Source: Bacteroidota bacterium
GTDB taxonomy: Bacteria; Bacteroidota; Bacteroidia; 2-12-FULL-35-15
Direction of reading: 5' to 3'
Assembly (NCBI GenBank): GCA_023251855.1
Contig: JAHEYA010000148.1
Location: forward strand, 1 to 6,329
Length of the DNA: 6,329 bases
The notes below the pieces were generated by a model. It was not told the origin of the DNA. It saw only the letters and a list, made by a program, of their open reading frames with translations, and did no database searches. Below, piece after piece: positions 1 to 6,185 of this stretch (its first letter is position 1; every line of letters starts with the position of its first letter). The position numbers and the translations under genes are program-made.

Positions 1-620
1 TATTCCCAAAAGTCTTTAAGAACTGCTGTACCTGTGTATCCGGTACCAAGATAGCCTTTGTTGCCAATTGAAAAGGCAACCGCAGCAGTTCTTTCAACTC
101 CTCCAAAATCTGCTTTTTGAGTCCAAGCCACTAACTCAGGGTCAAATTCCCATAAATCCTTTTTGTTACCAAGATCAAATCCGGTTGCTAAGTACCCTTT
201 ATTTCCTATTGAAAAACCTTTTGCAAATGCTCTTTTTCCTCCCTTAAAATCAATTTCCCTGCACCAATTATTAGAAATATCAAAGTGTACTTCAAGGCAG
301 GAAGCGGTACTGACCTCTTTACCTTTGTTATAATATTTTGCACATATATTACCTGCTTTCCTACCAAATATAACGGTTATTATGTTTGTTCCCTGACCAG
401 AAACTATCTGTGCCTGTTCAGGAACGGTCCATAAAACATAATCAGCTTCAGGGTTCAATGGTATTGAATATACTATATTGGAATCTACATAGCATACGGT
501 TGAAGCGCCTACAATTGCACCAATAGCGATTATTTTATCTTTTTTACAAGAAAAAAATGTGGCAGTTAAAAAGATTAAAATAATAAAGTTTATTCTATTT
601 ATTTTCAAAAATAGCATCAT
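1..620 (-). CDS. Lipoprotein with PKD-like domain and kelch repeats (3' end beyond window)
   Basis: I translated this partial gene by hand; 206 codons are visible and the reading frame is open to the left edge. The start is one of two adjacent ATGs (620 or 617), 9 nt after the stop of the preceding gene. Residues 1-25 form a lipoprotein signal: a basic start, a hydrophobic core, then FFSC with lipid-attachment Cys25, followed by KKDK. Charged residues just after the Cys resemble, but do not prove, the Bacteroidota surface-export signal. Residues about 33-112 match the PKD-like domain common in this phylum (TVCYVDSN, YVLWTVPE, SGQGTNIITVIFG). From about 113 there are kelch repeats with a period of about 47 residues: FSIGNKGY occurs at 136-143 and again at 183-190, each followed by a KDLWEFDP or KDFWE strand. 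It is probably an outer-membrane-anchored binding protein that would form a beta-propeller once complete. The ligand is unknown, and a C-terminal secretion signal, if present, lies outside the window. Confidence 0.88.
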   Translation of the reverse strand, partial: MMLFLKINRINFIILIFLTATFFSCKKDKIIAIGAIVGASTVCYVDSNIVYSIPLNPEADYVLWTVPEQAQIVSGQGTNIITVIFGRKAGNICAKYYNKGKEVSTASCLEVHFDISNNWCREIDFKGGKRAFAKGFSIGNKGYLATGFDLGNKKDLWEFDPELVAWTQKADFGGVERTAAVAFSIGNKGYLGTGYTGTAVLKDFWE

Positions 621-629
621 TCAAAAAGA

Positions 630-1817
630 TTAATTCCATTGTATTTTAATGCAAAATAACAAGTCTTTATTTAATAGCTTTTTTTTGTTTTCAACTTTAA
701 ACCAAGAATAGGTAAAGATAATAGAAGCATCAAATTTTAACATACTAAGATCGGAATCAATATAATTATCCTTGGTTATTAATTCAGGTTCTAAGAAACG
801 CGCACTTTTATTATTCAATGTATTGAGGGTGTAATAAGCTCTTGTGTCAATACCAATAGAGAAAGGATCAAACCGGTACATGGCACCTGCTCCGAAAAAT
901 ATAGAATAAACAAGTTTGTTTCGTAACTTTTGAGAATTGAAATTTGTGTTTTCGGGAAAATATTTTGGTTCATTTAAATTATCTGAATTATCTAAATTGG
1001 TATATTTATTTTTCACAACAACAATATCCGTGTGATTCAATGTTAATTTACTATCCAATAGAACAAGGTTGCTGTAGCCGGTTGAAACAAAATAATTTAT
1101 TTTTTTTACCACATTAAAAAAATATTTTTGTCCAAGATCCAATTGAAGGTATTTTAAATTTTCTTCACTTCTCAGTTTAAAGTAATCGCTTTTTAATTCC
1201 CTCTTTAAATTTAAAGCAAATGCACTTATATCAGTAAAAAAAGATAGCTTTTTATTGATCCTGTAATCTGCAAATAAATTAAATTTAAAATCTGTAGTAC
1301 CAACAAAAGGTTCATGGTTATTTGCGTATGGAATAACTGAATATATTTTTAATGGAATGATTTTAATAAATGAACCAGGTACCCTAAGGCCCGCTGTAAA
1401 TCTTGGATACACATCATAATGATTCAAATATTTTAAAAAGTCGTCAACCGGATTATATTCGGTAATATTGAAAGATGGGTTGTTTTTTAGAAGCTGTTTA
1501 AAACTTTTGTCAATAGCTTGTAAACTGTCTTTTTCAATATATGAGCTGCTAAGAAGGACATACGCATTTTCTTTTTTGTTTTTGGATAAGCTACATGTAT
1601 TCAAACCATTTTCAAGCATTTGAATACATTCATCGTAACGCCCCGAATTGTATAGATATGTTGCTTCTTCAATAATATTGTCACAATTGCTCTGGGCACA
1701 AAGCTTTTGAGCTGGTATAATTAATAGCATTACCACTAAATACAAATATGAACGCATTGTGAATAAAAAGTGTTTATTCATAATTCGGGAAAATTTGTAT
1801 TTTGAAGTATATTTCAT
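630..1817 (-). CDS. Secreted TPR plus outer-membrane beta-barrel protein
   Basis: This is a 395-residue protein if read from the ATG at 1817, which overlaps the stop of the STAND gene as TAATG and suggests coupled translation. That start gives a long basic leader. ATGs at 1781 (Met13) and 1757 (Met21) would give more ordinary signal peptides, with hydrophobic core YLYLVVMLLIIP and probable cleavage after LCA (residue 41). The Cys before that site does not fit a lipobox, so it is not called a lipoprotein. Residues about 45-115 look like TPR-type paired helices (ATYLYNSGRYDECIQMLENG, then AYVLLSSSYIEKDSLQAI). From about 138 to 373, alternating amphipathic strands rich in Tyr and Phe (FTAGLRV, FNLFADYRI, LVYSIFFGAGAMYRF, SIIFTYSWF) indicate an outer-membrane beta-barrel. 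The chain continues about 20 residues past the last clear strand and ends in QWN, not the usual terminal aromatic residue. The TPR part would face the periplasm. The specific function is not recognised. Confidence 0.85.
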   Translation of the reverse strand: MKYTSKYKFSRIMNKHFLFTMRSYLYLVVMLLIIPAQKLCAQSNCDNIIEEATYLYNSGRYDECIQMLENGLNTCSLSKNKKENAYVLLSSSYIEKDSLQAIDKSFKQLLKNNPSFNITEYNPVDDFLKYLNHYDVYPRFTAGLRVPGSFIKIIPLKIYSVIPYANNHEPFVGTTDFKFNLFADYRINKKLSFFTDISAFALNLKRELKSDYFKLRSEENLKYLQLDLGQKYFFNVVKKINYFVSTGYSNLVLLDSKLTLNHTDIVVVKNKYTNLDNSDNLNEPKYFPENTNFNSQKLRNKLVYSIFFGAGAMYRFDPFSIGIDTRAYYTLNTLNNKSARFLEPELITKDNYIDSDLSMLKFDASIIFTYSWFKVENKKKLLNKDLLFCIKIQWN

Positions 1818-1819
1818 TA
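1815..1819 (-). promoter_or_regulatory. TAATG stop-start overlap, likely translational coupling
   Basis: The TAA stop of the nSTAND1-WD40 gene (1819-1817) shares one base with the ATG of the barrel gene (1817-1815). Such an overlap usually lets the terminating ribosome restart and fixes the relative output of two proteins. It supports the first ATG as the true start, although the signal peptide alone would favour the later ATGs at 1781 or 1757. Confidence 0.6.
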
Positions 1820-4800
1820 TTTACTTTTACAGGTTTTTTCATAAGGAACTGTTTCACCAATATACTGTTCCCATTCATTGGGGGTTAAATTTCTTTTTAG
1901 TTGTTCGCAAAAAGACGATACCATTTTTTCGCTTGAGGGTTCAATTTTCCTTATAGAATGATCGGCACCGCTTGCAAATAATATATTTTCCGAACTAAAC
2001 ACAAGACAACGTGTTTTTGATTTTATATCCTTTATTTCTACAGGTTTTTGAGCTTTTTTTGCTAAGTTAAAAATTTTTATTGATTTGTCGGCACTGGCTA
2101 TAGCAAACATTTCATTGGTAGTGCTGAATTCCATTTTTTCAATGGTTGTGTTACTTTCAGAAAATGTGAAAAGAGTATTCTCTTGAGTCAATTTTTTTTG
2201 AGTATCAAATAATTGAACCTTACCATCAGTATATCCAATAGCAAGCAATTTTTTCTCCTCATTTACTTTTAAACTCCATACTTTGGATTTTTCATTTTTA
2301 GATACTGTTGTTATTTTTTGTGAAGCTACATTAATAACAATTAAATTCCCATTTGTTAAAGCTACTGCAAGTTCAGTGCCATCGGGTAAAATAGCAATAT
2401 CCTGAACAAAATAATTTAATCTTATTTTTTTTAACAACTCTATTCCTGAGTTAGAATAATTCCAGACACAGATACAACTATCTTTACCTGCGGTTACTAA
2501 AAGTTTAGTATGAGTATTGAAAGTGATAATGCGGATAGGGCCATTGTGTTCTTTGACTTCTTTAATCAGTATTGGAGTTTTAATAGTTTTGATATCCCAA
2601 ATGCAAACATTTCCTTCTTCGTGGCCACTAATAAGGATGTTTTCCAAATCAGTGAATGAAACCGTTTCAAATGCAACAGGAAAATTTAGTTTGCCTTGCT
2701 CCAATTGTTTTTCAGATTTGAAATCCCATTTATAAATATTTCCTGCTTTATCTGCTGACAAGAGGATAGTATTATCAGGCATTATTTTTAATGTGCGCTG
2801 TTCCGTAGGTGCAAGCATTTTAGGCACAGCAGCATCTTTGTTCAAATTAAAATAAGAGTTTCGAATGGCGCTGTATATCAAATGATCCTGAGTTTCTCCG
2901 CCATTATCTAAAGTGAATTTGTAAGCTTGATAAGCTAATAAAGTTTGCAATTGAGGATCTGCTGATAGCAGATCGGACTTTAAAGCCACACTTTGAGCCA
3001 AAGACAGATTGCTCATTTGCGAAGATTTTTTTTCTGCTTTTTCTGATTTGTTTTGGGAAAGAATTGCTTCTTGTTTAGCTTTTTCAGATTCAATAAGGGC
3101 TTTGTTAGCTTTTTCTGTCTCGCTTTTTGCTAAATCGGCATTTTGTTTTGCCTGGATCAAATTTTCGCGGGCTTCAATAGTAGATTTTTCTGCCCTTCCT
3201 TTTGCTGAAAGTGCTTCCAGCTTAGATAATTCAGCTTCACGCGATGCTTTCATCGCATATTTTTGTCCTATAATTGCGCCTTCTTTGGCAGAATTGGCAG
3301 CTCTTTCGGCTTTTTTAGCATTGTATTCTGATCGTTTTGCTTCTTCTGTTTTCTGAAGAGCTTTATTTCGTTCTCTAAATGCCCAAGAAGTAAATCCGAG
3401 CAATACAATTGCAACAATAGAAGCAAGAACAACTACAGCTCTACGTTTTTGTTTCAGGGTAGATTCACTAATCCGAAGAAATTCATCCGCAGGTTTTATT
3501 AATTGTATTGCTTCCTGTAATTTTTGTTTTGGAGAAACATTACTTGAATCATATTTTACAAGTAAGTAGGGGTTGGGGTTTATAATTTTATACCAATTTT
3601 TGAAATAACTTAATGAACCTATAGTGAGTAAATAATCTTTCGATCTATTTTTTTGTTCCCATCGTTCAACTTGTTTTTTTAAATCATTTATTATGGAAAC
3701 ATTTTCATGATCCTGTTTTGTCCACTCTGTAAGCTCTGTCCAGTTTCTGATCAATGATTCATGAGTAATATCAAGTATATCTGTGTCATTTAATTTGGAA
3801 TTTTTTCTGTCATCTGAAATAAAGGGTTGAACTAAATTGTTATCAGGTTCTCTAAATAAATTTATTAAACCTTCAATTAAACTATTGGTGACTTCTTCAC
3901 CAATTATTTGTTTTATCTCTAATACAGTTGCCCTGTTTCTAACAGCACGGCTGTCATTAATTTTAGTAAGACAAGTAAATATTTTTTGTAAAATTTTGTG
4001 AGCTTCTTCCCTTGAAATAGTTCGATCGATATATTTTTGACAATAATCAACAGATGTTTCAAAAAGTTCACGGGCATGCGCGTTAAGAACATTTGTTAAA
4101 GAAGCACCTTCCCAAAACTGTTGTTTAAATTCAGGCTGATTTTTATGCCACTTTAAAAACAAAATTTTTTGATCTACAGGAAGAAGTTTGCCATCCATTC
4201 CTCCAACTTTTGCATAATGGATAATGTCCATTTCTAAAGCACTATCAACCATGTGCGCTTTCCAGATACGGTTGAGTGCGTGTTGTAAAATAGGAAGCTG
4301 ATCATGTCCGTCACACTCATTTATTAATGTTTCAATTAACCGGTTAGAAATTTTATTTCCGCTAAGCATGGCAGGTTCATCAATTACCTGATGTACTTCT
4401 TTTCTTTTTAAACGAGGAACAAAAAATTGGCTGAATCCAATATATTCAGGCAAACCACGAAAAGCAGCACATTGCCCCACATAATCAGAACGCATTGTAC
4501 AAATAATATAAATTGGTAAATTTTCAGCGATAGCAATTTTAGCAGTTTCAAGAAGAAGATTGATAACAACCTGTGAATTAACCGATGGTTTGCCGTTATT
4601 ATAATTTTCAGAATTAGTAAAAAATTCTTCAAATTGATCAACAAGAATAAAGATATTTGCAGCTTTTCTTTTTAATTTTTTTTGTTCTATTTCAGGTGAG
4701 TTTTTCCAAACTTCGCTATTATAATCCAAATAAAAAGGGGATTTTTTATAAAGATCTACTAAAGAAGAAAATCCGAAACGCAATTCTTTTTCAACATAAT

Positions 4801-5116
4801 TAACATCTGTATAACCTAATTTTTTGCTTAACGCAATTGCCATATTTTTTAATGGAGAACGTTCGGGGCGGAAATCTGCGATTATCCAGTTATTAAAGTT
4901 TGCTTTAAAGAAACCGGCTCTGGCATTGGGTATTACACCTGCATATACAATAGAAGATTTACCATCACCGGAAGCTCCGGTAAGCATCAAAAATTTCCTC
5001 TGTTCAAGTTGAGAGATAATTTTTTTGATATGTTCTTCCCTGCCTCTGAAGAAAATAGACTCTTCTTCATTAAAAGGGCGAAGACCCGGATATGGACAAA
5101 TTTTTGCTTCCTGCAT
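1817..5116 (-). CDS. nSTAND1 NTPase with membrane helix, long helical stalk and WD40 propeller
   Basis: This 1099-residue signalling NTPase starts 10 nt after the TIR-like gene. Residues 8-25 carry the nSTAND1 entry motif (CPYPGLRPF, then FFRGRE). Walker A is GASGDGKSS at 47-55. Walker B is FILVDQFEEFF at 156-166, with Asp160 and Glu163/164. TMRSDY at 207-212 is the sensor-like strand, FVPRLKR follows at 232-238, and LPILQHALNRIW at 274-285 is the family's conserved lid helix. A winged-helix-like part ends in THESLIRNW at 451-459. A transmembrane helix spans about 560-580 after a basic KQKRR. Residues about 581-705 are proline-free, rich in Ala, Lys and Glu, with recurring seven-residue steps. 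WD40 blades fill about 770-1060; their D strands (KWDF 796, IWDI 839, VWNY 884, VINV 927, LFDT 969, IFNL 1015, IRKI 1055) lie 40-46 residues apart, giving seven blades. The tail at 1070-1096 is C...RNLTPNEWEQYIG...C. In this family ATP-dependent oligomerisation is thought to follow ligand sensing by the repeats. There is no fused effector domain at the N-terminus, so the effector is probably encoded separately, with the adjacent TIR-like protein the obvious candidate. Confidence 0.93.
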   Translation of the reverse strand: MQEAKICPYPGLRPFNEEESIFFRGREEHIKKIISQLEQRKFLMLTGASGDGKSSIVYAGVIPNARAGFFKANFNNWIIADFRPERSPLKNMAIALSKKLGYTDVNYVEKELRFGFSSLVDLYKKSPFYLDYNSEVWKNSPEIEQKKLKRKAANIFILVDQFEEFFTNSENYNNGKPSVNSQVVINLLLETAKIAIAENLPIYIICTMRSDYVGQCAAFRGLPEYIGFSQFFVPRLKRKEVHQVIDEPAMLSGNKISNRLIETLINECDGHDQLPILQHALNRIWKAHMVDSALEMDIIHYAKVGGMDGKLLPVDQKILFLKWHKNQPEFKQQFWEGASLTNVLNAHARELFETSVDYCQKYIDRTISREEAHKILQKIFTCLTKINDSRAVRNRATVLEIKQIIGEEVTNSLIEGLINLFREPDNNLVQPFISDDRKNSKLNDTDILDITHESLIRNWTELTEWTKQDHENVSIINDLKKQVERWEQKNRSKDYLLTIGSLSYFKNWYKIINPNPYLLVKYDSSNVSPKQKLQEAIQLIKPADEFLRISESTLKQKRRAVVVLASIVAIVLLGFTSWAFRERNKALQKTEEAKRSEYNAKKAERAANSAKEGAIIGQKYAMKASREAELSKLEALSAKGRAEKSTIEARENLIQAKQNADLAKSETEKANKALIESEKAKQEAILSQNKSEKAEKKSSQMSNLSLAQSVALKSDLLSADPQLQTLLAYQAYKFTLDNGGETQDHLIYSAIRNSYFNLNKDAAVPKMLAPTEQRTLKIMPDNTILLSADKAGNIYKWDFKSEKQLEQGKLNFPVAFETVSFTDLENILISGHEEGNVCIWDIKTIKTPILIKEVKEHNGPIRIITFNTHTKLLVTAGKDSCICVWNYSNSGIELLKKIRLNYFVQDIAILPDGTELAVALTNGNLIVINVASQKITTVSKNEKSKVWSLKVNEEKKLLAIGYTDGKVQLFDTQKKLTQENTLFTFSESNTTIEKMEFSTTNEMFAIASADKSIKIFNLAKKAQKPVEIKDIKSKTRCLVFSSENILFASGADHSIRKIEPSSEKMVSSFCEQLKRNLTPNEWEQYIGETVPYEKTCKSK

Positions 5117-5126
5117 TTTATGTTGA

Positions 5127-6014
5127 TCAAGCAGAAGTTAAGGTTACTTTATCATATTGAACTTTTATCTCCAATGGTATCAACTCCCCTTCAATAATGA
5201 GAGAAATTACCTTTGGCGCAAGAAATTTTTTGTTCATATTGGTTTCCGGATCAATATCTCCAATCAAAAGTATTGGTGTATGTGTTGTTGCACCGCCAAT
5301 TTTTTTCCACACTTGCTGTGCAAATGGCAATGCCCAATCAGCCGATTCTTTGAAGTAGATAACAGCTAATTTGCTTTTCGAAATTTGTTGTTTGCATAGT
5401 TCAGAGTAATCGGTATCACTATCCTGAATAATATTTAGCTTTTCAACAGGTACTATATCACTTAACATATCAATTATATCATTTGCTTCATTTTCATCCA
5501 GTTGATTTGAAATAAGAAAAATATCAGTTGAGTTCAAGTCAAAAGATATTAGTTCTTTTTTCTCCATTAGTGAACGCATATCATCCACTAGTTGAATTGC
5601 AGAGATTGCAGTACTATACACCATACTCTTGGAAATATTATTTTTCACTTCATTAATAAATTCCATTTGAAGAGATTCAACATTATTGAGATCGGTTGAT
5701 GGAGGTTGCCAGACAAAAATTTTGAAATCCGGATTCAGATCAAGATGTTTTTTAGCTTCTAAAAATTGAAATTTCGCTAAAGAAACACCTTCCGCTGTAA
5801 GAGGAAGGTATTGAGGAAAAAGAATGTGAACAGAACAATTGGAACTTGAAATCTCTGAAGATATGGATTTAGTAGTACTATCAATGAAAAACTCTTTATC
5901 TGAAATAACAGTCATTCCGGCTTTTCGCAATACAGATGAAAGTTCATTTCGCAATGCCGACTGCCCTTCTGAACAAAGAGAAAGAAAAACTTTTACATTA
6001 GAATTGTCAGACAT
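5127..6014 (-). CDS. Double TIR-like domain protein, probable signalling partner of the STAND NTPase
   Basis: The protein has 295 residues from the ATG at 6014 (MSDNSNVKVF), and an in-frame ATG at 6023 adds three more. A TTG at 6026 is also in frame but is a weaker choice. There is no signal peptide or membrane segment, so it should be cytoplasmic. Residues 7-105 resemble the TIR-like fold seen in bacterial conflict proteins: a first strand VKVFLSL, helix with RNELSSVLRKAGM, then SVHILFPQY, AEGVSLAKFQFLEAKKH and the strand FKIFVWQPP. Residues about 164-274 repeat the layout: DIFLIS, ISKSKLAVIYF, ADWALPFAQQVW, TPILLIGD. In the second copy, a simple alignment on the Asp-Trp pair with SARM1-type TIR domains puts Phe231 where the NADase glutamate would be. 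It may therefore be an adaptor or nucleotide-binding relay and not an enzyme. The gene opens the four-gene unit and ends 10 nt before the nSTAND1 gene. The TIR assignment rests on pattern, not a profile search; a different flavodoxin-like sensor fold is possible. Confidence 0.8.
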   Translation of the reverse strand: MSDNSNVKVFLSLCSEGQSALRNELSSVLRKAGMTVISDKEFFIDSTTKSISSEISSSNCSVHILFPQYLPLTAEGVSLAKFQFLEAKKHLDLNPDFKIFVWQPPSTDLNNVESLQMEFINEVKNNISKSMVYSTAISAIQLVDDMRSLMEKKELISFDLNSTDIFLISNQLDENEANDIIDMLSDIVPVEKLNIIQDSDTDYSELCKQQISKSKLAVIYFKESADWALPFAQQVWKKIGGATTHTPILLIGDIDPETNMNKKFLAPKVISLIIEGELIPLEIKVQYDKVTLTSA

Positions 6015-6035
6015 ATAGTTCATCAAAAATTAACA

Positions 6036-6067
6036 CAATAATAGCGAAATGAAAGGGAATATTCAAA
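6036..6067 (-). promoter_or_regulatory. Putative Bacteroidota-type promoter for the four-gene unit
   Basis: Read on the minus strand, TTTG (6067-6064) is followed after 20 nt by TATTATTG (6043-6036). The Bacteroidota primary-sigma consensus is TTTG near -33 and TAnnTTTG near -7, with about 19-21 nt between. The -7 element has one mismatch among its six fixed bases. Transcription would start a few bases on, leaving a leader of roughly 15-25 nt before the ATGs at 6023 and 6014. In AT-rich DNA such matches also arise by chance. Confidence 0.4.
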
Positions 6068-6096
6068 GTTTTTTTGAAAATTTAGGAACAGCGTTA

Positions 6097-6110
6097 TTAC
6101 ACCTTACACC
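6097..6110. repeat. Perfect tandem heptamer upstream of the putative promoter
   Basis: TTACACC occurs twice without a gap (GGTGTAA twice on the minus strand). It lies about 30 bp upstream of the -33 element. Close direct repeats at this place can be regulator-binding half-sites, but a 7-bp pair may also be chance. Confidence 0.35.
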
Positions 6111-6149
6111 ATATGCCTTCTATGTAGGAGTTGGACATGGAAAGGGAAA

Positions 6150-6176
6150 TCATCTTTCGTTTAAGCTAAGGATGAC
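6150..6176. repeat. Degenerate copy of a dispersed intergenic inverted repeat (REP-like)
   Basis: The plus strand has TCATCTTT, a 10-nt loop, then AAGGATGA. These arms pair over 8 bp with one G-U on the plus strand and one mismatch on the minus strand. Read on the minus strand it begins GTCATCCTTAGCTT and ends CGAAAGATGA. That closely follows the widespread bacterial intergenic element that begins GTCATCCTGAGCTTG and ends CGAAGGATGA. It sits just after the stop of the upstream gene, where such elements usually lie. It could also act as a weak hairpin terminator, but no good T-run follows on either strand. Confidence 0.5.
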
Positions 6177-6185
6177 AAGGAAAAA

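Noticed and set aside
1695..1705. Lipoprotein signal in the barrel protein, because a Cys lies close to the end of its signal peptide
   Set aside because: The residues before the Cys are Gln-Lys-Leu, which do not fit a lipobox. Cleavage after the following Ala by ordinary signal peptidase is more likely.
1759..1956. Plus-strand open frame of 65 codons across the STAND-barrel gene junction
   Set aside because: It is antisense to two well-supported genes, consists mostly of Phe, Ile and Tyr codons from AT-rich DNA, and shows no domain.
3009..3356. Plus-strand open frame of 115 codons antisense to the STAND protein's helical stalk
   Set aside because: It mirrors the Ala/Glu/Lys-rich codons of the stalk, giving an Ala/Ser/Phe-rich peptide typical of antisense shadows, and the minus-strand frame is clearly a real protein.
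6150..6185. Hairpin as an intrinsic terminator of the right-edge gene
   Set aside because: The minus-strand stem has a mismatch, the loop is 10 nt, and it is not followed by a proper T-run. A dispersed repeat explains it better.
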